Below, in pieces: positions 42,456 through 51,214 of a stretch of DNA of 64,000 nucleotides (position 1 is its first letter; each line of letters opens with the position of its first letter). The stretch spans positions 2,232,001 to 2,296,000 of the forward strand of contig NZ_JAZHRT010000001.1 of the NCBI RefSeq assembly GCF_036924535.1, written 5' to 3'. The DNA comes from Bradyrhizobium sp. AZCC 2262. GTDB taxonomy: Bacteria; Pseudomonadota; Alphaproteobacteria; Rhizobiales; Xanthobacteraceae. The translations under genes were made by a program, and so were the position numbers. The notes under the pieces are model-generated. The model saw only the letters and a program-made list of their open reading frames with translations. It had not been told where the DNA came from and searched no databases.

Positions 42456-42962
42456 ATGTATTATCAAGTCGTTTCGCAGTGCGTCCAGTCCTTGAAGACT
42501 GTGGAGGTCTTGCTCGACAAGGCCGAGCAATTTGCGGCTGCCAAGCAGTTTGACGTCCGTGTGCTGTTGAACGGCCGTCTCGCGCGCGACATGAAGCCCT
42601 TGATCTACCAGGTGCAGAGCGCTTGCGACTATGTCAAAGCCGCCGCCGCCTGGCTTTCCGGGCAGACGCCTCCAAAGCACGAAGACAATGAGCAAACCCT
42701 CGAAGAGCTGCGCGCTCGCGTTCGGAAAACTGTCGATTTCGCCGAAAGCGTAGGCAAGGCACAATACGAAGGCGCACAAGATCGCAAAGTCAGCCTTTCG
42801 TGGGTTCCCGGGAAGGTCATCGGCGGCGAAGATTATCTGCTTCAGATAACGATTCCGAACGTCTACTTCCACATTGCGATGACGTACGCGGTCCTCCGCA
42901 ACGGCGGCGTCGACGTCGGCAAGATGGACTTCCTTGGGCCAATGAATTTTGTCCAAGCCTGA
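42456..42962 (+). CDS. DUF1993 family protein
   Basis: 168 residues, four-helix bundle of the DinB-like DUF1993 family: LLNGRLARDMKPLIYQVQSA, KHEDNEQTLEELRARVRKT and the C-terminal NVYFHIAMTYAVLRNGGVDV then GKMDFLG. Function unknown; the fold is shared with thiol-dependent metalloenzymes. About 90 bases after the PEP-mutase-like gene on the same strand, so likely co-transcribed. Confidence 0.85.
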   Translation: MYYQVVSQCVQSLKTVEVLLDKAEQFAAAKQFDVRVLLNGRLARDMKPLIYQVQSACDYVKAAAAWLSGQTPPKHEDNEQTLEELRARVRKTVDFAESVGKAQYEGAQDRKVSLSWVPGKVIGGEDYLLQITIPNVYFHIAMTYAVLRNGGVDVGKMDFLGPMNFVQA

Positions 42963-43052
42963 CGAAACAGGCATTCTTTTCTTGCCCGGATCCGCCCGGC
43001 ACCGGTTGGTGGCATGGTTGCTCGGGGGCGGGCCGTCCGCTCACCAGGTTCG

Positions 43053-43685
43053 ATGCCCGTGAAACGCGCTTCAGCGAAGAAGTACACCAGCAATCCCATC
43101 AGCGGCGTGGGCGACCTGTTCGGCGAGCCTGAGCTGCCTGCCGGTTTCCGCTATATCCCGGATGTGATATCGACCGCCGACGAAAAGAGCCTCGTTCAGC
43201 GATTTGAAAAGCTGCCCCTGAAGCCTTTCGAATTTCACGGCCATCAAGGCAATCGCCGCATATACACCTTCGGGCACAGGTATGTCTTCGCAGGCCAAGA
43301 GCCACGCTCCGATGCGAGCATTCCCGATTACCTTCTGCCGCTCACCGACGTTGCAAGCCAGATCAGCGGCGTACCGGCCGAGGCGTTTGAACAGCTCATG
43401 GTGACGGAGTATGCGCAGGGTGCTGGAATCGGCTGGCACCGCGACCGACCGTCGTATGAAGATATCGTCGCAGTGTCGTTTCTCGCGCCTTGCACATTGC
43501 GGCTGCGTCGGAGGCTGGGAGAGGGCTGGGAGCGCCGGTCCGCGCATGTTGAACCACGATCGGTGTATTTGCTCCATGGCCCGGTGCGGAACAGCTGGCA
43601 GCACAGCATCGCGCCGATGGACGTTCTGCGCTACTCCGTGACCTTGCGTACGTTTCGCCCTCGCCGAAGCTCCTCGAGCGATTAG
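43053..43685 (+). CDS. AlkB-like 2OG-Fe(II) dioxygenase
   Basis: 210 residues. Iron ligands are visible as HxD in GIGWHRDRP near residue 131 and a distal His in SWQHSIAP, and the 2-oxoglutarate Arg lies in RYSVTLRTFR. The family repairs alkylated nucleic acids by oxidative dealkylation, though this branch is only distantly AlkB-like. Start at 43053 is tentative, as no strong ribosome site precedes it. It completes the putative three-gene unit under operator a, and an alkylation-repair enzyme would fit an electrophile-stress regulon. Confidence 0.83.
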   Translation: MPVKRASAKKYTSNPISGVGDLFGEPELPAGFRYIPDVISTADEKSLVQRFEKLPLKPFEFHGHQGNRRIYTFGHRYVFAGQEPRSDASIPDYLLPLTDVASQISGVPAEAFEQLMVTEYAQGAGIGWHRDRPSYEDIVAVSFLAPCTLRLRRRLGEGWERRSAHVEPRSVYLLHGPVRNSWQHSIAPMDVLRYSVTLRTFRPRRSSSSD

Positions 43686-43812
43686 CGTTCCGCCATTGTT
43701 GTTGTCAGATCGGCGAATAGATGGGCGAAGTGATCAGACAAAACGTCCGCGGCGATGGTGAGGTCGCTTCAGCCCGGAGCCGGGAGCATGACAGCGCGCT
43801 TTCGCGCAATCA

Positions 43813-44349
43813 TCAGGCGACTGCGAATGTGGGCCCGGTAAGCCCCGCGGTCGCCTGATCGAACGCAGAGATGTCGCCATAAGCACGCGCAAGAATCAAG
43901 CCTCCTTCCAAGGCCGCCATCACATGGAACGCGCGAGCCACAGCATCCGCTCCGCCAATTCTGCTCGAAAGGTCGTCGATGCAGCGTCGAAAGAACATCT
44001 CGATTTCCTGCACGATCTCGGGTGGCAGACCGCCCGCTTGAGCGCCAAGCATGCCGCCTAGACACATCCGGCCATCCCGTTCGATCGCGCTGCGAAACGC
44101 GGATCGATAGATCGCAACCGCCTCGTCGCCGCTCTCATCACCCCGCCGCGCGACCAGTTCGAAGAAGCGATCCCCGTATCGGCGCGCGACCGCAGCGGCC
44201 ATTCCCGCCTTGGTCGGGAAATGATGGTGGACACTGGCGCTCTTGATGCCGATCTCGGCTGCAAGATCGCGGAAGCTGAAGCCACGGTAGCCCGCTTCGC
44301 GGATGCGAGCCTCGGCCAGGTCCATCAGGCGCTCTGCCGTTTCGTTCAT
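43813..44349 (-). CDS. TetR-family regulator 1 of the CTATCGATAG regulon
   Basis: 178 residues. HTH: GFSFRDLAAEIGIKSASVHH then HFPTKAGMAAAVARRY; C-terminal domain with CLGGMLGAQAGGLPPEI, including one Cys that is also aligned in regulator 2 (CPCAVLGAS). The recognition helix is almost the same as that of the protein at 52127-52678, so both should bind similar DNA. Divergent from the alpha/beta hydrolase gene; operator b1 lies 15 bases before its start codon, suggesting autoregulation. Confidence 0.88.
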   Translation of the reverse strand: MNETAERLMDLAEARIREAGYRGFSFRDLAAEIGIKSASVHHHFPTKAGMAAAVARRYGDRFFELVARRGDESGDEAVAIYRSAFRSAIERDGRMCLGGMLGAQAGGLPPEIVQEIEMFFRRCIDDLSSRIGGADAVARAFHVMAALEGGLILARAYGDISAFDQATAGLTGPTFAVA

Positions 44350-44363
44350 CGCATTTCCTATCT

Positions 44364-44379
44364 CTACTGATAGATAGAC
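44364..44379 (-). promoter_or_regulatory. TetR operator b1
   Basis: CTACTGATAGATAGAC differs from operator a at only two positions in 16. It lies 15 bases from the tetR-1 start codon and 55 bases from operator b2. Confidence 0.65.
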
Positions 44380-44418
44380 GTTGACGGCAGAGATTTCTAG
44401 CGTTATCCCGTGATCTAC

Positions 44419-44428
44419 CTATCGATAG
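44419..44428 (+). promoter_or_regulatory. TetR operator b2
   Basis: Exact CTATCGATAG palindrome, preceded by TCTAC, 17 bases before the hydrolase start codon. Confidence 0.75.
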
Positions 44429-44444
44429 AGCGGAGTAGGACCTC

Positions 44445-45305
44445 ATGAGCAACGAACAGGATACGCCGGCCGTTCGCCACGTCGACACGCCGTCAGGCCG
44501 AATCGGTTACGTGGAAGTGGGATCGGGACCGGTCGCTCTCTTCGTGCACGGCGTGCTGCTGAACAAGCACATGTGGCGCTACCAGCTCGGCGCGCTTTCA
44601 GATTTTCGGCGCTGCATCGCGGTCGATCTGCTTGCGCACGGCGATACGGAGATCGCAGCGGCTCAGGATGTGTCTGTGACCGCCAACGCGAAGATGCTGA
44701 AGGAAGTGCTCGACGCGCTGAATATAGATCAGGTCGATCTGGTCGGAAACGATAGCGGCGGCGGAATTTGCCAGATCTTCGCCGCGCTCAATCCGGATCG
44801 GGTGCGGACGTTGACGCTCACCAACTGCGATACCCATGACAACTGGCCGCCCGAAGCGTTCAAACCTTTCGTGGAAATGGTTGCTGCCGGCGGGCTGAGC
44901 AAAACCCTCAACGCAATGCTCGGCGACAAATCGATCTATCGCTCACCAGCTGCGCTTGGCCCGGCCTACGAGCACCCCGAAGCCGTCACGGATGAAGATA
45001 TCGAAATCTACCTGCGGCCACACCTGCGCAACGAGCAGCGTGCCCACGATCTGGAGCGCTTCGTCGGCGCATTCGACAATAAGCACACTCTGGCCATCGA
45101 GCCCCAATTGCGTCAGCTCAAGGCGCCGACGCTGATCGTCTGGGCCACGGACGATGTCTACTTTCCGGTGAAATGGGCGCACTGGCTGGCAGAGGCGATC
45201 CCAGGAGCGAGACCGCCTGTCGAGTTCTCTGGAGCGCGGCTTTTCTTTCCCGAGGAGCGGGCGGACGCATTCAATCGGCTGCTGCGCGGCCATTGGGCCG
45301 GCTGA
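44445..45305 (+). CDS. Alpha/beta hydrolase with Asp nucleophile elbow
   Basis: 286 residues. Oxyanion region LFVHGVLLNKHMWR, nucleophile elbow GNDSGG near residue 105 giving Asp as nucleophile as in epoxide hydrolases and haloalkane dehalogenases, and a cap region. At the C-terminus, where GHFPxEE would carry the catalytic His, the sequence is GARLFFPEER, so the His appears to be Phe. Either the family uses another base or the protein is non-hydrolytic. Directly under operator b2 and followed within 62 bases by the CAP/TrxR-like fusion. Confidence 0.83.
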   Translation: MSNEQDTPAVRHVDTPSGRIGYVEVGSGPVALFVHGVLLNKHMWRYQLGALSDFRRCIAVDLLAHGDTEIAAAQDVSVTANAKMLKEVLDALNIDQVDLVGNDSGGGICQIFAALNPDRVRTLTLTNCDTHDNWPPEAFKPFVEMVAAGGLSKTLNAMLGDKSIYRSPAALGPAYEHPEAVTDEDIEIYLRPHLRNEQRAHDLERFVGAFDNKHTLAIEPQLRQLKAPTLIVWATDDVYFPVKWAHWLAEAIPGARPPVEFSGARLFFPEERADAFNRLLRGHWAG

Positions 45306-45366
45306 CCAATCTGACCCGTACGATTCGGCGTCGCACGAGCCGAATCCCATCAGCGAGGCACTGGGT

Positions 45367-47001
45367 ATGCTGCTTGACGACCGACTGGCCCAAATCGTTC
45401 CGACGCTGACTCCGGCTCAAATACAGTTCGCTCTTCGTTTCGCGAGCGGTCCTGAGCGGCGTTTTGCACCGGACGAAAAGCTTCTCGATGTCGGCGATCG
45501 GGACATGGCCGTGTGGCTGGTTGTCGAGGGGGGCATCGTTGCGAGACGACGGGATGGTCTGGGCCGGGAGGGGATATTTGCCACCGGCGGACCAGGTCAG
45601 TTCAGCGGAGAAGTAAGCGATCTTGCCGGGCATGCTTCGTTGGCCATGGTCTGCGCGGGACCGGACGGGTGCACGGCCTATCCGTTCGATCTCCCTCACC
45701 TTCGAGCTCTGCTCATCAGCAGCGCGGACATCGGTGAACTGATGATGCGAGCCTTTATCCTACGGCGCGCCGCGCTGCTGGAGGGGGACAGCGTTGGTTC
45801 GGTCATCCTTGGAGAAGCGGGATCGCCGGCGACGGTTCGCCTTCGGGGCCTGCTTACCCGGAACAGCTACCCGCACTCGCTGATCGATGCGGGTGGTACT
45901 GAAGGCAAAGCCCTTGTCGAGCGCCTCGGCGTACAGGCAGCCGATTTGCCGATCCTGATCTGTCCGAACGGGACGGTGCTGCGCCGGCCGAGCGATGCCG
46001 AAGCGGGGGTGGGCCTGGGAATCGTTCCCGATATCAAGCCTGGAACGACGTACGACGTGATCGTCGTTGGCGCGGGGCCGGCAGGCCTCGCTGTTGCCGT
46101 GTATGCGGCATCGGAGGGGCTCTCCGTTCTGGTTGTCGATAGCCGCTCGTTCGGTGGCCAAGCGGGCGCATCCTCGAGGATCGAGAACTATCTGGGATTT
46201 CCGACCGGCATCTCCGGCCAGGCGCTTACGGCGCGCGCATTTCTTCAAGCTCAGAAATTCGGTGCTCAATTTGCGGTGCCGGTCTCGGTCGTCGAACTCG
46301 ATTGCTCGCAGCCACCGTTGCACCGCGTGGCACTCGACAATGGCGTTTCAATTTATGGTCGAACGGTTGTGATTGCGTCAGGCGCGCGTTACCGGCGGCC
46401 AGAGATCGAAAACCTCGACCGCTTCGAGGCAACCAGCGTCTCGTACTGGGCGACGACGATCGAGGCGGCGCTGTGCAAAGGCCGCGATATCGTTCTCGTC
46501 GGAGGAGGCAATTCTGCCGGGCAGGCGGCTGTCTTCCTCGCCGCGCACGCGCTCCAGGTACACCTGGCTGTCCGCTCATCGGGCCTCGATGCCTCCATGT
46601 CCCGCTACCTCATCGACAGGATCAAGGCGACGCCCAATATCGACTTGCGAGTCCGCACCGCCGTCACCGGATTGTCGGGTACGGCAGATGGTACACTGGA
46701 AAGCATCGACATGACCTGCCGTGAGAGCGGCGACAGTCGCCGGGTCGACGCACGGCACATGTTCTTGTTCATCGGTGCCGATCCCAACACGCAGTGGCTC
46801 GATCGGCGTATCACCCTGGACAACAAGGGCTTCGTCGCCACCGGTAGCGATCCGCAATTGCCGTTGGCAACCAGCAGCCCCGGTGTTTTTGCGATCGGAG
46901 ACGTGCGGCGCGGATCAGTGAAGCGCGTGGCGGCCGGCGTCGGCGAGGGTGCCGCGGCTGTGGCTCAGATCCATGCCTACCTCGCCACCCTTCATTCGTA
47001 G
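45367..47001 (+). CDS. cNMP-binding / thioredoxin-like / TrxR-like FAD oxidoreductase fusion
   Basis: 544 residues in three parts. Residues 1-140 are a cyclic-nucleotide-binding beta-barrel (GPGQFSGEVSDLAG). About 150-215 is a thioredoxin-fold piece (LRGLLTRNSYPHSLID). From 228 it is a thioredoxin-reductase-type flavoprotein with GAGPAGLAVAVYAASEG, SRIENYLGFPTGI, the NADPH motif GGGNSAGQAA and FIGADPNTQWL. Where thioredoxin reductase has CxxC (CATC), it reads YWATT, so it cannot do the usual dithiol exchange. The electron acceptor is unknown. Follows the hydrolase gene and is presumably co-regulated. Confidence 0.87.
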   Translation: MLLDDRLAQIVPTLTPAQIQFALRFASGPERRFAPDEKLLDVGDRDMAVWLVVEGGIVARRRDGLGREGIFATGGPGQFSGEVSDLAGHASLAMVCAGPDGCTAYPFDLPHLRALLISSADIGELMMRAFILRRAALLEGDSVGSVILGEAGSPATVRLRGLLTRNSYPHSLIDAGGTEGKALVERLGVQAADLPILICPNGTVLRRPSDAEAGVGLGIVPDIKPGTTYDVIVVGAGPAGLAVAVYAASEGLSVLVVDSRSFGGQAGASSRIENYLGFPTGISGQALTARAFLQAQKFGAQFAVPVSVVELDCSQPPLHRVALDNGVSIYGRTVVIASGARYRRPEIENLDRFEATSVSYWATTIEAALCKGRDIVLVGGGNSAGQAAVFLAAHALQVHLAVRSSGLDASMSRYLIDRIKATPNIDLRVRTAVTGLSGTADGTLESIDMTCRESGDSRRVDARHMFLFIGADPNTQWLDRRITLDNKGFVATGSDPQLPLATSSPGVFAIGDVRRGSVKRVAAGVGEGAAAVAQIHAYLATLHS

Positions 47002-47052
47002 TCCATGGTGACTTAAGCGGATGGAGCGTCGGCGACTTGTCGCAGGCAGGTG

Positions 47053-47069
47053 AGGCAGTCGAACTGCCT
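47053..47069. terminator. Short hairpin between convergent genes
   Basis: AGGCAGT (47053-47059) and ACTGCCT (47063-47069) with a CGA loop, followed by a short T-run. It lies between the convergent FAD-oxidoreductase and MFS genes and could end transcription from the left. Confidence 0.45.
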
Positions 47070-47187
47070 TTGGTCGGCGTACCCGGACCTCCTGCTCGAC
47101 CTGCACATCGACCCCGCCACCTATGACGACGCTGCACGAAGCGCGGTGCCGGCAGGTCGGTGGCAAACATATGCTGCGTGTCCCGCT

Positions 47188-48798
47188 CTAGGATGAGCGC
47201 GTTCCAGCCGCCCGGATGAGCCGCCAACTCGCCAGGCTTGCAAAAACTGCGACGACCGCGGCAACGGAGAGTGAAGCACCGAAGCCGGCTGCTACGCTGG
47301 CGTGCACTGTGCCTTGGAGGGCGATTCGAATCGGATCTGATAAAGCAGACAAAGCACCACTCGCGTCGCCACCTACGATCCGAAGGCTCAGGTCGTGCCA
47401 ATTGACCCTCTGATCGAGCACGAGTGGCGCTCCAAGCCTTCGAAGGCTGGCCTCGGCCACGGCTGCGAGCACTGCGCCCAGCCCCGCGACACCGGCGATG
47501 ATGCCAATGAACCGCGTCGTACTTGCCAATCCGGAGGCGATCCCGGCGCGCTCTGGCGGAACGGAGCTGACTTGAGCTTTCGCCGTCTCGCTGTTTAGCA
47601 GGCCCGCGCCTGATCCCGTGATGAACATGCCGATCGCAGCCGTCCAATATGCGAGGTCCGCCAGCACGGCTGCTGCCGCGATCGCATTGCCAAGCGCGAC
47701 CAATCCGAGACCGAAGCTCAGGATCGCACGGCTGGACATGCGCGTCGCGAGCCTGCCGCCCACGCTGGGACCGATCAGCAGCGGCAATGCGAAAGGTATC
47801 ATTGCGAGACCTGCGATCGCCGGCGAAAGCACAAACGCATCCTGGAGATAGAGCGGAAGGATCGTCATCATGACTTGTGCTGCGGCCGCGTAACCCAGCA
47901 TAGCGACGGCTGCTCCGGTGACGGTCGGATCGCGGAATATCGACAGGTCGATCATCGGGCGTGGGTGTTTGCGTTCGGCAAAAACGAACGCCACAAGCAG
48001 GACCGCGCCTGCGGCGAGTCTGATGATTGTCGGCGCACTCTCCCAGCCGATGCTATTTGCATCGATCAGAGCCCACACGACGCTGAAAAGACCGGCGCCA
48101 AAGAGGAGGATTCCCCGATAGTCTAAGCCTGACGCTTTCGGGTCGCGAGATTCCGCGACCGACGTCAGGGCGAGGACGATCAATCCAGCGCCCAACGGCA
48201 AATTGATGTAAAACGCCCATCGCCATCCCAGATAGGACGTAACGAGGCCGCCGAGGATCGGACCGAGAGGCGGTGCCATGCCCATTACGGTGCCCCAGAT
48301 CGCGTAGACGCGGTCTCGTTCGTGAGGTTCGAATCCGTGTGCGACGACGGCCAGCGACGACGTCAGCTGGAGCGCCGCGCCGACCGCCTGTAATGCGCGC
48401 GCCCCGTTCAGTGTAGCGAGGTTGGGTGCCGCAGCGCAGAGAAAGGAGGCGAATGTGAAGATCGACAGCCCGATAAGCAGCATGCGCCGCCGTCCAAGAC
48501 GGTCGGCCAAGGCGCCTGCAGGCATCAGCAGTGCCGCGAACGGAAGGATATACGCGCTGACGACCCATTCGACATCAGTAAATCCGCCGCGCAAGTCGCG
48601 CGCAATGGACGGCAGTGAGACGGCGACAATGTTGGTGTCGAGCATGATGAGGAAGGGCGCGCCTGCACAACAAAGCAACATGCGCAGCTTCCGGCCAGAG
48701 AACCGAGCCGTCGAAGACGGCGACATGGCGTCAGCCTGCGGCTGTCCCGCTGTTTCACCGAAACTATTTTCGCCATTTCTGAGCACGAAACCATCCAT
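47188..48798 (-). CDS. MFS exporter, DHA2 (14-TM, EmrB/QacA-like)
   Basis: Up to 536 residues with about 14 membrane segments. Motif A-like GALADRLGRRRM follows TM2, motif D1/C-like regions include PPLGPILGGLVTSYLGWRWA and FYINLPLG, the DHA2 hallmark. It probably exports toxic organic compounds by proton antiport. The ATG at 48798 has GCGGA before it; a start at 48726 (512 residues), nearer the conserved part, is also possible. Third gene of the SDR-OYE-MFS row under operators c1/c2. Confidence 0.88.
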   Translation of the reverse strand: MDGFVLRNGENSFGETAGQPQADAMSPSSTARFSGRKLRMLLCCAGAPFLIMLDTNIVAVSLPSIARDLRGGFTDVEWVVSAYILPFAALLMPAGALADRLGRRRMLLIGLSIFTFASFLCAAAPNLATLNGARALQAVGAALQLTSSLAVVAHGFEPHERDRVYAIWGTVMGMAPPLGPILGGLVTSYLGWRWAFYINLPLGAGLIVLALTSVAESRDPKASGLDYRGILLFGAGLFSVVWALIDANSIGWESAPTIIRLAAGAVLLVAFVFAERKHPRPMIDLSIFRDPTVTGAAVAMLGYAAAAQVMMTILPLYLQDAFVLSPAIAGLAMIPFALPLLIGPSVGGRLATRMSSRAILSFGLGLVALGNAIAAAAVLADLAYWTAAIGMFITGSGAGLLNSETAKAQVSSVPPERAGIASGLASTTRFIGIIAGVAGLGAVLAAVAEASLRRLGAPLVLDQRVNWHDLSLRIVGGDASGALSALSDPIRIALQGTVHASVAAGFGASLSVAAVVAVFASLASWRLIRAAGTRSS

Positions 48799-48883
48799 TC
48801 CGCCATTCCGCGATCCTGCCCGATGAGCTCGGCTATCGGTCCTGCCGACGCGCGGACGATCGGCAGGGCTTTCACAATCTCAA

Positions 48884-50029
48884 TCAGGAAGTGGGAAGCA
48901 GAGCCTGCAAGGACGCTTCGTAGGTGGGATAGTCGGTGTAGCCGCGCGCGGTGTAGCCATAGAAGGTGCTGCGGTCATATGGGTTCAGCGGCAAGCCGAG
49001 TTCGATCCTCCTGGGCAGGTCGGGATTCGCGATGAAGTGACGGCCGAAGGCGATTAGGCTCGCATCGCCATTGACCACGCTTGCCTCGGCCGTCTCCGGA
49101 TTGAATCCACCGGCTGCGATGACTGGTCCCTTGAAGATCTTGCTCAATTCCTGGGCTGCGACTGGCGCCTGCGCTTCGGCAACGGTCTCACCGCCCTTCA
49201 CCCGCGGTTCGATGAGGTGAAGATACGCGAGCCCGAAACCGTCGAGCCGCTCTGCCACCGAGCGGAACAGCGCACGGGGGTTGCTGTCGCCCATGCCATT
49301 GAACGTCCCGCTTGGCGCGAGCCGAACCCCGACCCGATCCGCACCCCAGACCTCGGCCAACGTCTGGACGACCTCGACGAGAAGACGCCTTCGATTCTCG
49401 ACCGTACCGCCGTATTGGTCGGTCCGCTTATTGGTGTTGTCCTGCAGAAACTGATCCATCAGGTGGCCGTTGGCCGCCATCAGTTCGACACCATCGAAAC
49501 CCGCCTTCTTCGCGTTCTGGGCGGCCGCGCGGTACTGTTCGAGAACACCGGCGATTTCCGCCGTCTCCAGCGCTCGATGCGGCGATGTCTGACGAAACCC
49601 GTCACGCGTATCGACCACGATGCTCGGATCAGCCCAGTAAGTCGGATCGACAGATGCCGTAACCGGCTGCGATCCCGTGATCGAGGCGTGTGTCGTGCGG
49701 CCGGCGTGCCAAAGCTGCGTGAAGAAGTATGCGCCCTTGGCGTGAACCGCATCCGTGATCCGTTTCCAGGCCGCCACATGGTCGTCGGCGTAGAGACCGG
49801 GCGCATGGTAGTAACCTCGCGCGGACGCCGCGATCGCTGTCGCTTCCGTGATGATCAGCCCGCCGTCAGACGCACGCTGCGTATAATATTCGCGCTGCAA
49901 GTCGCTCGGAATGCCCGTCCCTGGCTGCGCCCGTAGCCGGCTCATCGGCGGCATGACGACACGGTGTTTCAGTGTGATTGGCCCGATTTGAACGGGCGTG
50001 AAGAGTTTCTTTTGAACGTTTGTACCCAC
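48884..50029 (-). CDS. Old Yellow Enzyme family ene-reductase (NemA-like)
   Basis: 381 residues. FMN TIM-barrel: LFTPVQIGPITLKHRVVMPP at the N-terminus, QLWHAGRTTH and TDQYGGTVENRRR. It reduces activated C=C bonds or nitro esters with NADPH. In the substrate-anchoring HxxN motif the His is replaced: the codons read ELMAANGHLMDQF, so only the Asn remains. GTG at 50029 follows GGAG at good spacing and begins right before the conserved N-terminus; a longer frame is Pro/Arg-rich and unlike the family. Linked with SDR, MFS and TetR genes as in NemR-NemA systems. Confidence 0.88.
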   Translation of the reverse strand: MGTNVQKKLFTPVQIGPITLKHRVVMPPMSRLRAQPGTGIPSDLQREYYTQRASDGGLIITEATAIAASARGYYHAPGLYADDHVAAWKRITDAVHAKGAYFFTQLWHAGRTTHASITGSQPVTASVDPTYWADPSIVVDTRDGFRQTSPHRALETAEIAGVLEQYRAAAQNAKKAGFDGVELMAANGHLMDQFLQDNTNKRTDQYGGTVENRRRLLVEVVQTLAEVWGADRVGVRLAPSGTFNGMGDSNPRALFRSVAERLDGFGLAYLHLIEPRVKGGETVAEAQAPVAAQELSKIFKGPVIAAGGFNPETAEASVVNGDASLIAFGRHFIANPDLPRRIELGLPLNPYDRSTFYGYTARGYTDYPTYEASLQALLPTS

Positions 50030-50156
50030 TGGGATTCTCCGTTCGTGACGGGCCTGCGCCGGAAAGGGAGGGGAGGGGCGTGATGGGGAGGTTGGCCCCG
50101 CGCGGTCGGGCGCGGGACGGATCACCGATGTCGGACGTCGACCTGGTCACGCGCGA

Positions 50157-50930
50157 TCACTGCCTGCCAGCCATGACGCCACCGTCGACCGGAAGGATGA
50201 CCCCGGTGATGAAACTCGCCTGATCCGAGGCAAGGAACAGAAGCGCCTCGGCCGCGTCTGCGGGCTGACCGTTGCGGCCAAGAGGGTGCATCGCATTGAA
50301 GGTCGGCAAAACGGTCTTCACCTGTTCCGGTGTCAGGAACGTGCTGAAGACCGGTGTCTCGATCACGCCGGGCGCGATCGCATTCACGCGGATCTTGTCG
50401 GGGGCGAACTCGATCGCGAGGTTCTTGACCAGCGCATGGACGCCACCATTGGCCGCCGAATAGGCCGATGACGGCGTGGCGCCGATCGCCTGCAGGCCCC
50501 ACATAGAGCCGGTCTGCACGATCGCGCCGCCGCGGCCCGCAGCCTTCATGGCCTTCGCCGCCGCCTGCGCGATGAAAAACTTGCCCTTGAGGATGATGTT
50601 CAGGAAACGATCGTATTCATCTTCGGTGACATCGAGGAATGGCTTCGGCCCGAAGATGCCGGCGTTGTTGAACAGGACGTCTAGGCGGCCAAAGCGATCG
50701 AGCGCTGTCTTTACCGCTGCTTTTCCTGTCGCCGGCAGGGAAATGTCGCCCACATGGGCGATCGCGCGCTTTTCGGTCGCGTCGATTTGCTTGGTAGCGG
50801 CCTCGGCTTTGGCGGCATCGCGTCCGACGATGACGACAGAACCGCCTTCCGCGACGAATCGGGTCGCCACTTCCTTGCCGATGCCTGAACTGCCTCCTGT
50901 GATGATCGCGACCTTGTCCTGAAAGCGCAT
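50157..50930 (-). CDS. Classical SDR oxidoreductase of the TetR regulon
   Basis: 257 residues: TGGSSGIG, NNAG, a GSMWG serine region and YSAANGG where YxxxK is expected, so the Lys is replaced by Asn-Gly here (YSAAN). C-terminal PGVIETPVF and PVDGG are normal. Similar enzymes with YSAANGG exist among TetR-controlled SDRs, but the missing Lys may alter activity. First gene of the leftward SDR-OYE-MFS row, with operators c1 25 bases and c2 87 bases before the start codon. Confidence 0.85.
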   Translation of the reverse strand: MRFQDKVAIITGGSSGIGKEVATRFVAEGGSVVIVGRDAAKAEAATKQIDATEKRAIAHVGDISLPATGKAAVKTALDRFGRLDVLFNNAGIFGPKPFLDVTEDEYDRFLNIILKGKFFIAQAAAKAMKAAGRGGAIVQTGSMWGLQAIGATPSSAYSAANGGVHALVKNLAIEFAPDKIRVNAIAPGVIETPVFSTFLTPEQVKTVLPTFNAMHPLGRNGQPADAAEALLFLASDQASFITGVILPVDGGVMAGRQ

Positions 50931-50954
50931 GGCAACTCTCCTGGGTTATTCTAC

Positions 50955-50964
50955 CTATCGATAG
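50955..50964 (-). promoter_or_regulatory. TetR operator c1
   Basis: Exact CTATCGATAG, preceded by CTAC (TCTACCTATCGATAGA), upstream of the SDR-OYE-MFS row. Confidence 0.75.
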
Positions 50965-51016
50965 ATTGATTAGCTTCGGAGAATTAACTCTGGAAACTGG
51001 ATGCGTCAAGCCTGAT

Positions 51017-51026
51017 CTATCGATAG
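51017..51026 (-). promoter_or_regulatory. TetR operator c2
   Basis: Exact CTATCGATAG, 62 bases from c1, in the sequence GATCTATCGATAGAGAGG. Confidence 0.75.
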
Positions 51027-51214
51027 AGAGGAACAACGCCGTGACGGGCGGCAGAAGAATTGGCTGAACCACTTCCCTCGATGTCACTCCGCTGAGCGGA
51101 GAGAGATGCAGCTGCGAGCCCGGAGCGGCCGATCCATGGCTTGGGCCCTCGAATGCCTGGGTCCTTCAGATTTGCAGCGGGCGGGTGCAGACTTTTCTCT
51201 CGCAAACACGGAGC

